From positions 922,469-986,468 of the forward strand of contig JAIBBC010000003.1 of the NCBI GenBank assembly GCA_019694875.1: a stretch of 64,000 nucleotides of DNA, read 5' to 3'. The translations under genes were made by a program, and so were the position numbers. Every line of letters begins with the position of its first letter. The first letter of the stretch is position 1. Shown in pieces: positions 17,536 through 24,914 of the stretch. The notes below the pieces were generated by a model. The model did not search any database and was not told the DNA's origin. It saw only the letters and a list, made by a program, of their open reading frames with translations. The DNA comes from Cyclobacteriaceae bacterium. Its GTDB lineage: Bacteria > Bacteroidota > Bacteroidia > Cytophagales > Cyclobacteriaceae.

Positions 17536-17901
17536 ATGAATGATTCTGAAAATTTTTACCTCCAGCAGAAGGAGCCCGTGAAGAGCTGTTTGCTGGCCAT
17601 GCGGGACATTATTCTTGCTGCAGATCCTGACGTAACAACTGCCTGGAAATACGGTATGCCCTTCTTTTGCTACAAGGGCAAAATGTTCTGCTACCTGTGG
17701 GTTCATAAAAAATACAAGCAACCCTACCTGGGGATTGTAGAGGGAAATCGCTTCGATGAACCATTTCTAATCCAGGAGAAACGTTCGCGTATGAAAATCA
17801 TGCTTCTGGATCCCGTTAAGGATTTACCTGTCAGGAAGATTAACTTCATTTTGAAGAAAGCGTTTTCGTTTTATAAAGATGGAACCGTAAAAATCAAATA
17901 G
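17536..17901 (+). CDS. DUF1801 domain protein
   Basis: A cytosolic protein of 121 residues with the DUF1801 (YdhG-like) fold: an N-terminal helix pair (EPVKSCLLAMRDIILAADPDV) followed by the hallmark TTAWKYGMPFFCYKGKMFCYLW sheet. The biochemical role of the family is not established. The VOC-family gene starts 9 bp after its stop, so the two are likely co-transcribed. A second DUF1801 domain occurs in the protein at 61993-62619. Confidence 0.85.
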   Translation: MNDSENFYLQQKEPVKSCLLAMRDIILAADPDVTTAWKYGMPFFCYKGKMFCYLWVHKKYKQPYLGIVEGNRFDEPFLIQEKRSRMKIMLLDPVKDLPVRKINFILKKAFSFYKDGTVKIK

Positions 17902-17910
17902 CTTAACCCC

Positions 17911-18303
17911 ATGGAAACAAGGACAACGTTTACCCTCACCCGAATCATCGTTTTCGGGCACCGGCTTGATCTGCTGAAATCATTCTACGTAAACGATTTC
18001 AATTTTACGGTGGTGGAAGAAATCGAAAATCAATGGCTGGTTTTGAATGCCGGCCACACCGAACTTGCCTTCCACAAGGTGGGCCCGGGCTATGAACCAC
18101 CTGCCGGAGAAAAGTTTGTCGCAGAAAGTAATACGAAACTTGTCTTCGGCATTTCAGGCGACATTTATCACTTCCGGGAAAAACTCGCCCGTGAGGGCGT
18201 TGACATCGGAGACGTGAAAAAGTTTGATGGCATCAACTCACTTTTTTGTGACGGGCATGATCCCGAAGGAAACGTATTTCAACTGGAACAAAAACTTGCC
18301 TGA
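17911..18303 (+). CDS. VOC superfamily (glyoxalase/bleomycin-resistance fold) protein
   Basis: At 130 residues this is a single-unit VOC protein with two beta-alpha-beta-beta-beta modules: FTLTRIIVFGHRLDLLKSFY at the start and a C-terminal module ending DGHDPEGNVFQLEQ, the usual glyoxalase-fold terminal strand. The C-terminal Glu is a typical metal ligand position, but other ligands are not clear, so enzyme activity is open. It lies in a short operon with the preceding DUF1801 gene. Confidence 0.8.
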   Translation: METRTTFTLTRIIVFGHRLDLLKSFYVNDFNFTVVEEIENQWLVLNAGHTELAFHKVGPGYEPPAGEKFVAESNTKLVFGISGDIYHFREKLAREGVDIGDVKKFDGINSLFCDGHDPEGNVFQLEQKLA

Positions 18304-18388
18304 TTTTTTTGCCTGCGTGACTTTTATCACGGATAATCTCGGTGACCGGAAGCTACATTTTGGTCAGTAATAAAAGCACATTTCAACC

Positions 18389-19591
18389 ATGACAACCACC
18401 GTAGTAGTGGGTGGCAGTTTTGCAGGCATGACTGCTGCCATTGAAATCAAACGTAAAGGTAAAAACGAACATCGCGTTATTCTGATCGATAAATCTCCCC
18501 TGTTCCTGTTTATCCCTTCGCTTATCTGGATTCCTTTTAAAAGACGAGAAATGAAAGACATTTCATTTCGCAAGGCCGACATTCTCACCAAAAAAGGAGT
18601 TGAGTTCGTTCACGCAGATGCACTTCGGGTGGATACCGAATCACAAACCGTGTCCACTACCGAAGGTGACTTTCAATACGATCACCTGGTAGTTGCCACC
18701 GGCCCGAAGGTTAAGTTTGATGTTGCCCCCGGAGTTGCCGAATACTCCCATTACGTAGGTACACCCAACGGTGCGATGAAACTCAGAACTGCGCTTGAGG
18801 AATTCAAGAAAAAACCCGGTCCGATTGTAATCGGTGCTACGCAGGATGCCGGTTGCATGGGTGCCGCGTATGAATTTCTGTTCAACGTTGAAAAATGGCT
18901 ACGCGAAGAGGGTATTCGTAAAAAAGTCGACCTGTACTGGATTACCCCAGAGGACTACCTCGGTCATTTCGGAATCGATGGTATGCCGCTGGGCGAAACC
19001 ATGCTGAAAGCATTTATGAAAATGTTCAATATTCACTATCGCACCCAGGTTGCCGTAAAAGAAGTTACACCCGACTCGGTAATCCTCACCAATGGTGAAG
19101 TATTAAAAAGCTCATTGACACAACTGATGCCTCCGTTTGTGGGTGTGGACTTTGTTCAGAACTCTCCTTCTCTTCACGCAACCCCGAAGGGATACGTACC
19201 GGTGGAAGACACATACCGGCATAAACAATTGAAAAACGTGTGGGCAGCTGGCATCGCAGTTCAGGTCGATCTGCCCTTCACCTGCAAGAACATTCCTTTC
19301 TCGGCTCCCAAAACCGGGTACCCTTCAGATGAAACCGGAAAGATCGTGGCAGAGAACATTGTGCGCACTGCTAAAGGAAGAACCGACCTGATTAAAAAGC
19401 CGTGGGGTAAAATCCCGGGTTTGTGTGTGATGGATGCCGGAAAGAAAGAGGTACTGATTTTCTCCAATCACCTGTTCAGGCCGAGAACCTTTGCCATCAT
19501 GATGCCGAACGTGATCTATGATTTCACCAAAGTTCTGCTTGAAAAATACTTCTTGTGGAAATCCAGAAGAGGTTACGCGTGGATGCCGTAA
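18389..19591 (+). CDS. Sulfide:quinone oxidoreductase-like FAD-dependent oxidoreductase
   Basis: This 400-residue flavoprotein has an N-terminal FAD-binding motif VVVGGSFAGMTAA and a second glycine-rich strand VIGATQDAGCMGAAYEF. Cys156 in that strand and Cys346 in GLCVMDAG sit where sulfide:quinone oxidoreductases keep the two redox-active cysteines, and the segment NIPFSAPKTGYPSD also fits. The third Cys of some SQR types, near residue 128, is missing, while an extra Cys299 is present. SQRs oxidise sulfide at the membrane and pass electrons to quinone. I favour an SQR-like role, with a general NADH-dehydrogenase-like flavoprotein as the alternative. It appears monocistronic and ends at a stem-loop. 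Confidence 0.75.
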   Translation: MTTTVVVGGSFAGMTAAIEIKRKGKNEHRVILIDKSPLFLFIPSLIWIPFKRREMKDISFRKADILTKKGVEFVHADALRVDTESQTVSTTEGDFQYDHLVVATGPKVKFDVAPGVAEYSHYVGTPNGAMKLRTALEEFKKKPGPIVIGATQDAGCMGAAYEFLFNVEKWLREEGIRKKVDLYWITPEDYLGHFGIDGMPLGETMLKAFMKMFNIHYRTQVAVKEVTPDSVILTNGEVLKSSLTQLMPPFVGVDFVQNSPSLHATPKGYVPVEDTYRHKQLKNVWAAGIAVQVDLPFTCKNIPFSAPKTGYPSDETGKIVAENIVRTAKGRTDLIKKPWGKIPGLCVMDAGKKEVLIFSNHLFRPRTFAIMMPNVIYDFTKVLLEKYFLWKSRRGYAWMP

Positions 19592-19603
19592 GTTGGTTTG
19601 TAA

Positions 19604-19642
19604 AAACCTCCGGTGATTATGTAAACGGATTGCCGGAGGTTT
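19604..19642 (+). terminator. Stem-loop downstream of the SQR-like gene
   Basis: AAACCTCCGG (19604-19613) pairs perfectly with CCGGAGGTTT (19633-19642) across a 19-base loop, 12 bp after the stop codon. The stem is strong but the following T tract is short, so termination may be partial. Confidence 0.5.
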
Positions 19643-19657
19643 CACTTTACAATCTCA

Positions 19658-19693
19658 TTTTGATATAACTCCGGTAAACTATTATTACCTTCA
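19658..19693 (+). promoter_or_regulatory. Candidate Bacteroidota-type promoter for the PaiB-like gene
   Basis: TTTTG at 19658-19662 and TACCTTCA at 19686-19693 are spaced by 23 bp, close to the -33 TTG / -7 TAnnTTTG arrangement known for this phylum; the -7 has two mismatches. It lies 36 bp before the ATG at 19729. Confidence 0.35.
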
Positions 19694-19728
19694 CACGTTG
19701 TGTCACGAAGGAATCAGTAGTTTATCGT

Positions 19729-20367
19729 ATGTACAACCTCCCCTATCACAAAGAGAAAAATCCGGAAGTAATCAGGCAGTTTATTGACCGGTATCCGTTT
19801 GCCTTCCTTACCGGTTGCGATTCGCAAAATCAACCCATTGCCACACAGGTGCCGCTGTTCATTGAGGAACACGATGGCCGGAAGGTTTTGCGCAGCCACA
19901 TTATGAAGAATACCGACCATCACAAGGCGTTCCTTCATAACCCGAACGTGCTAGCGGTTTTCACCGGCCCGCATACGTACGTCAGCGGTACGTGGTACAG
20001 CAATCCATACATCGCATCAACCTGGAATTACATGAGTGTTCATGTAAAGGGAACTATCCGCTTTGTTGACGATGCCGGGCTTGAAGATGTGCTCCGGAAA
20101 ACCACCCTGCACTTTGAAAACTATAACCCGAAATCCACCACCATTTACGACAACCTGCCACAGGAATTCAAAAAGCGGGTTATGGGTGCTATTGTAGCGT
20201 TTGAAATTGAAATTACCGAAATGGATAATGTATTCAAGCTCAGTCAGGATCGGGACCTCGCGAGCTATCAGAATATTATTGCCAAATTGAAAGATCAAGA
20301 CGAAGCCGGACGCGTAATAGCAGCGGAAATGCAAAACCGGATGGCCGAACTGTTTCCAAACCAATAA
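19729..20367 (+). CDS. PaiB-like FMN-binding protein (putative negative regulator family)
   Basis: A 212-residue protein with the PaiB/FMN_bind_2 layout: MYNLPYHKEKNPEVIRQFI at the start, PFAFLTGCDSQNQPIATQVPLF as the flavin-reductase-like strand pair, HIMKNTDHHKAF, then the conserved YVSGTWYSNP and TWNYMSVHVKG strings. Bacillus PaiB represses sporulation and protease genes, but most relatives are only predicted to bind flavin or heme. It may head a small plus-strand group that runs through 22480. Confidence 0.85.
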   Translation: MYNLPYHKEKNPEVIRQFIDRYPFAFLTGCDSQNQPIATQVPLFIEEHDGRKVLRSHIMKNTDHHKAFLHNPNVLAVFTGPHTYVSGTWYSNPYIASTWNYMSVHVKGTIRFVDDAGLEDVLRKTTLHFENYNPKSTTIYDNLPQEFKKRVMGAIVAFEIEITEMDNVFKLSQDRDLASYQNIIAKLKDQDEAGRVIAAEMQNRMAELFPNQ

Positions 20368-20379
20368 CCTGATCCTCCC

Positions 20380-20904
20380 ATGGAAGAATTTAAAACCAGT
20401 ATTTTCGAAAAGACCAAAGCCAAAACCAAAAGACGAAGGGTATCAACGCTGATCTTCATCGGCACGCTAGTCGGAATATGGGCGCTTTGCCTGTTTGGAT
20501 ATCTGGATTTAAAAATATCGCTCAGCATTAAGGGCGCATTATATTTCAGTGCTGCCGTAATAGCTGCCAAACTTTACGATGACAAAGCAGCTGGCATCTC
20601 GGCTTATGGCGAAAGGAAGGCCAACCTTACGATCACTGAACAGTACCTTGAAATCCGCGATACAAAAATTCCCTACACAGAAATGTCTAACCTGGTCATT
20701 TATGTCGATGAATACTTAGGTAAGCAAAGAGAGTTTTTTGGCATCCATCACGGTGGTAACAACAAAATTGAGTTTGAGCACCGCGGAAAATTGGTGGCGA
20801 TCAACTACGTTATAAAAAATAAAGCGGATTTTGACCGAGTGGGGAACCTCGTGAGTAGGATAGAAAACAACCCTGCACTGAAGCCTAATCTGCGTGAACT
20901 TTAA
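20380..20904 (+). CDS. Membrane protein with two N-terminal transmembrane segments, unknown
   Basis: This 174-residue protein begins 12 bp after the PaiB-like gene. A short basic cytoplasmic tail (KTKAKTKRRR) precedes two hydrophobic segments, about residues 22-40 and 46-64. The remaining 105 residues form a soluble domain of alternating strands (YLEIRDTKIPYTEMSNLVIYV, HRGKLVAINYVI) reminiscent of PH-like or bPH domains, but I cannot name a family with confidence. Confidence 0.6.
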   Translation: MEEFKTSIFEKTKAKTKRRRVSTLIFIGTLVGIWALCLFGYLDLKISLSIKGALYFSAAVIAAKLYDDKAAGISAYGERKANLTITEQYLEIRDTKIPYTEMSNLVIYVDEYLGKQREFFGIHHGGNNKIEFEHRGKLVAINYVIKNKADFDRVGNLVSRIENNPALKPNLREL

Positions 20905-20940
20905 AGTCAAGATCTGTTTCTAGTCAACTCAATCCAAACT

Positions 20941-21312
20941 ATGAAAATCAATTCAATCAATATCATGCAAAAGTTTTCGTTGTTCGAAAAACAATGGACT
21001 CCGCATATCATAGGCGAGCTCAACGGCCAGTATGTGAAGCTATGCAAACTGAAAGACGAATTCGTATGGCACAGCCATGAAAATGAAGATGAACTGTTCA
21101 TGGTATTCAAAGGAACCCTGTTGATGGATTTCCGTGACGGAAGAACAGTTGAAGTAAAAGAAGGCGAAATTCTGATTGTTCCCAAGGGCGTTGAACACCG
21201 GCCGCACACAAACGGTGAAATCGTATTCAACCTCCTGTTCGAACCTAAAGCCACCAAGCATACAGGCGAAGTCGAAAGTGAAATGACGGTTAAACACCTC
21301 GACTGGATTTAA
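20941..21312 (+). CDS. Cupin domain protein
   Basis: A single-domain cupin of 123 residues. Cupin motif 1 is visible as WHSHENEDELFMVFKGTL (metal ligands His41, His43 and Glu47-type positions) and motif 2 as GEILIVPKGVEHRPHTN. Such small proteins are often listed as mannose-6-phosphate-isomerase-like, with unknown substrate. Its TAA stop and the next gene's ATG share one base (TAATG), which indicates translational coupling to the CPBP gene. Confidence 0.85.
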   Translation: MKINSINIMQKFSLFEKQWTPHIIGELNGQYVKLCKLKDEFVWHSHENEDELFMVFKGTLLMDFRDGRTVEVKEGEILIVPKGVEHRPHTNGEIVFNLLFEPKATKHTGEVESEMTVKHLDWI

Positions 21313-21956
21313 TGCCGTTCAGCACACAAAAAAACCGTAAGCTTGAAATTCTTGCCGTGCTGCTGACGGCTGCAGGCAAGTTCATTTTTATGGACTTCCT
21401 GAAATGGAAACTTGTGTTCATCATCGCATCAACACTTGGCTGGGCGGGATACGTGTACATCCGGAACAGGAAAGAACCGGGTATCCTCGCCCATTGGGGA
21501 TTTCGTCTCGACAACTTCAACAAAGTACTCCGCATGGTACTGCCCTTCGGACTTCTGGCTGTGCTTTCATTTTTTGTGACCGGCTATTTCCTGGGAACGA
21601 TTAACATGAGCTGGCACATCATTCCCATTCTCCTCTTCTATCCGATTTGGGGCGTAATCCAGCAGTTTTTAGTAATTGGCTTAATGGCCGGCAATCTGCA
21701 GGATTTGCAAAACCATAGTCTGAGCAGACCTACGATCATTCTGTTAACCGCCCTGCTCTTCGGACTCGTTCATTATCCTTATTACTGGCTGATGGCCGGC
21801 ACGTTTATACTCGCGTTGTTTTATGGATTCATCTATTTAAAGGAACGCAATGTGTACGTGATGGGTCTTTTTCACGGCTGGCTTGGCGGATTGTTTTTCT
21901 ATACGGTCGTTAACCGCGACCCGTTTGCAGAAGTGTTTGGGAAATTGTTTAATTGA
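21312..21956 (+). CDS. CPBP/CAAX-type intramembrane protein with altered active site
   Basis: This 214-residue polytopic protein has about six membrane segments and the CPBP (Abi) fold: a first motif WGVIQQFLVIGL, a second motif LFGLVHYPYYW with His154, and a third GLFHGWLGGLFF with His188. Active family proteases carry Glu-Glu in the first motif and Asn or Asp after the third-motif His. Here Glu-Glu is Gln117-Gln118 and the Arg is missing, so proteolysis may be lost or altered. It is translationally coupled to the cupin gene before it, and the YdeI-like gene starts 2 bp after its stop. Confidence 0.75.
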   Translation: MPFSTQKNRKLEILAVLLTAAGKFIFMDFLKWKLVFIIASTLGWAGYVYIRNRKEPGILAHWGFRLDNFNKVLRMVLPFGLLAVLSFFVTGYFLGTINMSWHIIPILLFYPIWGVIQQFLVIGLMAGNLQDLQNHSLSRPTIILLTALLFGLVHYPYYWLMAGTFILALFYGFIYLKERNVYVMGLFHGWLGGLFFYTVVNRDPFAEVFGKLFN

Positions 21957-21958
21957 AC

Positions 21959-22480
21959 ATGAAGTTCACGTTCAAAGCAAGAATCTATAAAGTCGGGATT
22001 AATCTCGTGGTGGAGGTTCCGCACCGGATCACTAAAACCATGCAGCCCAAAAAAGGCTACATCCCCGTGAACGGAACAATTGAGAATCATCCATTTCAGC
22101 AAACTCTTTGCCCGGTAAAGGATAGTCCATACCGGCTTTACGTGAACGGCCTCATGCTGAAAGGCTCTGGTATGGGATTGGGCAAAACAGCAAAATTTGT
22201 AATCGAACAGAATCTTTCAGAAAAGCCGCGCAAAGATTCCGTTGTTACCCCCGCCTTCAAACGCAGGCTCACATCAGCCGGTGTATGGAAAACGTTCAAC
22301 GAACTAACACCTTCCCGTCAAAAAGAAATTGTGCGATACTTACATTACCTCAAAAGCGAAGAAGCGAAAGAGAGAAATCTGACTAAGGTGATTGAAACTC
22401 TCCGCAGCCAAGCCGTTAGCGGAACAGTTGTTCCCGCACAAATACGAACGCAAAAATCGAAAGCCAGAAAAACGCGATAA
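21959..22480 (+). CDS. DUF1905/YdeI (OmpD-associated) family protein
   Basis: A cytosolic protein of 173 residues. The N-terminal half is a DUF1905 barrel (FKARIYKVGINLVVEVPHRI, then HPFQQTLCPVKDSPYRLYVNG) and the C-terminal half is a YdeI-type helical region (WKTFNELTPSRQKEIVRYLHYLKSEEAK). The tail is highly basic. The start is ATG 21959, two bases after the CPBP stop; an upstream in-frame TTG at 21953 overlaps that stop and is less likely. YdeI in enterobacteria is tied to stress and antimicrobial-peptide resistance, but mechanism is unknown. Its end overlaps the convergent DUF3667 gene by 65 bp. Confidence 0.8.
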   Translation: MKFTFKARIYKVGINLVVEVPHRITKTMQPKKGYIPVNGTIENHPFQQTLCPVKDSPYRLYVNGLMLKGSGMGLGKTAKFVIEQNLSEKPRKDSVVTPAFKRRLTSAGVWKTFNELTPSRQKEIVRYLHYLKSEEAKERNLTKVIETLRSQAVSGTVVPAQIRTQKSKARKTR

Positions 22481-23186
22481 ACAGCACCTGCACAATAATC
22501 GTTTTCAGAATTGTGACGACTACATGCTCTTTAAAAAATTGCCGGTAGGCGATCGCGAGATAAACGAGGAATACCAATTGATAAATATTGTTGTTCATAC
22601 GCGCGTGTCCAAAAAGCAGAAAGGCAGGAACAAAGATCAACGCCAGCGCCAGATGAACTTCGCCAATCAAAAAGGCCTGCAGCACAAGATTTTCAGCGTA
22701 AGAACGCTTCCCATTCCGAAATAACATCCACGTTAAAAGGCTTAGTAACGGAACGGTAATAATCAGGCTGATGATTTTGCCGTACGTGAGTATAATCTTC
22801 ATGCTCTCCGAAAAGTAAAACGCGAGTTGTTTCGGCATTTCGTAGGCTCTACCATACGAACCTCCAGTTCCCATCGATTCGAAGTATCCGCTCTTCAAAA
22901 CTATCAATGCCCATATGGCCGTTGCGATCACCAGAAAACTCAGCGGATTGAAATATTTTTTTCGTTTGCCATCGAGGTATTCAGCCGCTACCACACCTTG
23001 CCGGTAAAGTAGTTCCTTCGCCAAAAACAGAATACCCTTGTCGGCATGCGTTAACGCATGAAAGAATTCATGAAGCAGGTGCCCGATTGTGATTTTGTGA
23101 ATGTCGGCTTTCTGCCCGCAGTTCTGACAAAAATTTCCCGTGAGCGTTGCTCCGCAGTTTTTGCAGGCGGTTGAGGTCTGGGTCAT
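22416..23186 (-). CDS. DUF3667 zinc-ribbon membrane protein
   Basis: At 256 residues this protein opens with a four-Cys zinc ribbon (CKNCG...FCQNCGQK), then a conserved amphipathic region (HLLHEFFHALTHADKGILFLAKELL) and GKRKKYFNPLSFLVIATAIW, the DUF3667 hallmark, followed by three to four more membrane segments. The family is common in Bacteroidota and has no assigned function. The ATG at 23186 is preferred over an in-frame TTG at 23192. Its last 65 bp run antisense to the YdeI-like gene. Confidence 0.85.
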   Translation of the reverse strand: MTQTSTACKNCGATLTGNFCQNCGQKADIHKITIGHLLHEFFHALTHADKGILFLAKELLYRQGVVAAEYLDGKRKKYFNPLSFLVIATAIWALIVLKSGYFESMGTGGSYGRAYEMPKQLAFYFSESMKIILTYGKIISLIITVPLLSLLTWMLFRNGKRSYAENLVLQAFLIGEVHLALALIFVPAFLLFGHARMNNNIYQLVFLVYLAIAYRQFFKEHVVVTILKTIIVQVLFIAFFWLSIFAFVFVREQLFR

Positions 23187-23230
23187 GACCAAAGATAATA
23201 AAACCCGAATGATGCGTAAGGTGGTGAAGG

Positions 23231-24079
23231 TTAAACTTCCAACCGATAACCCTTGCCGTGAACGTTGATCAGCTTCACGGATGGATCGTGGCGCAGCTTT
23301 TTACGAAGCTTGGAAACAAACATATCCAGACTGCGTCCGGTAATTACACCTTCATTTTCCCAAACTTCTTTCAACAGGCGGTCGCGCAACAAGAGTTCGT
23401 TAGGATTTTCAGCAAATAACTTTAACAGCGTTGTCTCCTTGCGCGAAAGTTCAATCGTCTCCTGCACATGACGAAGCAATCCCTGGGCATAATAAAATTT
23501 GTACTGCCCGATGGGTAAGAAAACTCCCTCTTCTTTTACAACCGGTTTCTCTTTTTTCCGGCTGAAGCCGACAAGCACAAAACCTATTAATGCAATCCCG
23601 GTAGCGGCAAAAGCAATAAACGACTGGTTATACGGGAGCATAGGTTTTGGAAAAGTGATCTGAACGGCATAACAACCGTTGGGCTGCTGGCGGCCCAAAC
23701 ATGGTGAGAGGCTTTGGCGGCCGTTGATCTCATAACCGTACACGATGGCTTGGTCTGTACACCCTAAAACATTAACCGTATACTGGGCAGGGAAATCACT
23801 TTTCTCAAGCAGGCGGTAAACAATGCTCATCAGCGAGTCGGGCAGGAACGAAAAATTCTTTTCGAATTCAATCAGGTAGGTTTGGTCGTCCAGTTTACGA
23901 ACCGGCATAACGCGCGATGTGGAATCACCCGAACTCTTCAATAATTCATGGCCAATGCTGCGCATCACCAGCACCTTGTGAGTTTCGGAAAAGCCCGGAG
24001 TCAGAATATTAAGGCTTCCGGCCGAAAGCACAATAAGCACCATTATGGCTGCCACAATCAGAATAACCCGGGTCTTCAT
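23231..24079 (-). CDS. Membrane-anchored OmpR/PhoB-type winged-helix regulator
   Basis: This 282-residue protein has an N-terminal transmembrane segment (about 4-24), a roughly 125-residue periplasmic domain with three Cys (107, 127, 136), a second segment (about 153-172) and a cytoplasmic C-terminal winged helix (about 185-282). The DNA-binding domain is classic Trans_reg_C: IELSRKETTLLKLFAENPNELLLRDRL, then SLDMFVSKLRKKL (recognition helix) and VKLINVHGKGYRL (wing). It is a one-component sensor with the DNA-binding domain after the membrane anchor, the reverse of ToxR. It is divergent from the YceI gene, and phased direct repeats lie in the gap. Confidence 0.85.
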   Translation of the reverse strand: MKTRVILIVAAIMVLIVLSAGSLNILTPGFSETHKVLVMRSIGHELLKSSGDSTSRVMPVRKLDDQTYLIEFEKNFSFLPDSLMSIVYRLLEKSDFPAQYTVNVLGCTDQAIVYGYEINGRQSLSPCLGRQQPNGCYAVQITFPKPMLPYNQSFIAFAATGIALIGFVLVGFSRKKEKPVVKEEGVFLPIGQYKFYYAQGLLRHVQETIELSRKETTLLKLFAENPNELLLRDRLLKEVWENEGVITGRSLDMFVSKLRKKLRHDPSVKLINVHGKGYRLEV

Positions 24080-24116
24080 AGAGTAAAAGTACGCACAACC
24101 TTTGCGCGGGATTCAT

Positions 24117-24160
24117 ATTTTACAATCATTTTACAATTATTTACGGGGCATTTACCACCC
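24117..24160. promoter_or_regulatory. Four 11-bp-phased direct repeats in a divergent promoter region
   Basis: Units starting at 24117, 24128, 24139 and 24150 each begin ATTT followed by (T)AC: ATTTTACAATC, ATTTTACAATT, ATTTACGGGGC and ATTTACCACCC. The first two are nearly identical. Spacing of exactly one helical turn is how OmpR/PhoB-family winged-helix proteins usually bind, and such a regulator is encoded 38 bp to the left while a YceI gene starts 47 bp to the right. Confidence 0.5.
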
Positions 24161-24206
24161 GCAGCGTTTACGCAGATACGTTTGAAAAACAAAAAAAATA
24201 TCTCGT

Positions 24207-24806
24207 ATGAAAATCTCGTTGCTCGCATTTGCTCTTCTGGTAACATCGTTCGCGTACGCCCAGCTCACCGATGGAAACCATTCGTTATCGTTGTCAGAAA
24301 GTCTGATCGTCTGGAAGGTCGACTATTCCATCGGCAAAAAAGGCCATGAAGGAACCATGAAACTGAGTTCCGGCACTATGCTTATAAAAGACGGTATCGT
24401 GCAGGGCGGAAGCTTTATCATCGACATGAACAGTGTGCACGTAACCGATATGAAGCCAGACGATGGCGGAAAGGATCTCGAAGAGCATTTGAAGTCGCCC
24501 GACTTCCTCACAACGGCCGATCACCCGAAGGGGTATTTTACGGTATTGAACTCGGTTCGGAATTCCCCTGACAAATTCACCGTATCGGGATACCTGATCC
24601 TGAAGGGCGTTTCGAACACCATCAGTTTTCCGGCAACGATCACCGAAACCAAAACGAATCTGATCGTTAAGTCAGAGTTTAATATCAATCGGACACTGTG
24701 GGGTATCAACTATCAGTCGGGCTCTATTTTCAACCTGTTGAAAGACGACATCATCTCAGACGATATCGCTATTACGCTAAACTTCCTCTTCAAAAAGGCC
24801 CAGTAG
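24207..24806 (+). CDS. YceI-family periplasmic lipid-binding protein
   Basis: A 199-residue exported protein with a signal peptide (KISLLAFALLVTSFAYA, cleavage before Gln). The mature part is the YceI lipocalin-like barrel: SLSESLIVWKVDY, GTMLIKDGIVQGGSFIIDMNS, HLKSPDFLTTADHPKGYFTV and VSGYLILKGVSNTISFPA are characteristic strings. Family members bind polyprenyl-type lipids such as isoprenoid quinones in the periplasm. It is divergent from the membrane-anchored regulator, which may control it through the repeats between them. Confidence 0.92.
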   Translation: MKISLLAFALLVTSFAYAQLTDGNHSLSLSESLIVWKVDYSIGKKGHEGTMKLSSGTMLIKDGIVQGGSFIIDMNSVHVTDMKPDDGGKDLEEHLKSPDFLTTADHPKGYFTVLNSVRNSPDKFTVSGYLILKGVSNTISFPATITETKTNLIVKSEFNINRTLWGINYQSGSIFNLLKDDIISDDIAITLNFLFKKAQ

Positions 24807-24844
24807 GGCCTCATTTTCAACTCTTTCATAAATTTTCAAAATAT

Positions 24845-24860
24845 TTAAACATTTGATTAA
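24845..24860. promoter_or_regulatory. Candidate TetR operator upstream of tetR
   Basis: TTAAACATTTGATTAA is an imperfect palindrome of the form TTAANCANNTGNTTAA. It lies 55 bp before the tetR ATG. The same 16-bp form is found 24 bp before the tolC start at 25547-25562, and the match extends through a following AACA in both places, which suggests one repressor acts at both sites. Confidence 0.6.
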
Positions 24861-24889
24861 AACATCCGTATAAATTCCAAAACAGCTGG

Positions 24890-24897
24890 TATATTTG
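24890..24897 (+). promoter_or_regulatory. Candidate -7 element of the tetR promoter
   Basis: TATATTTG matches the Bacteroidota -7 consensus TAnnTTTG exactly, 17 bp before the ATG at 24915. No well-spaced -33 TTG is visible; the operator palindrome lies further upstream. Confidence 0.4.
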
Positions 24898-24914
24898 CAG
24901 CTGAATTGATTGGG

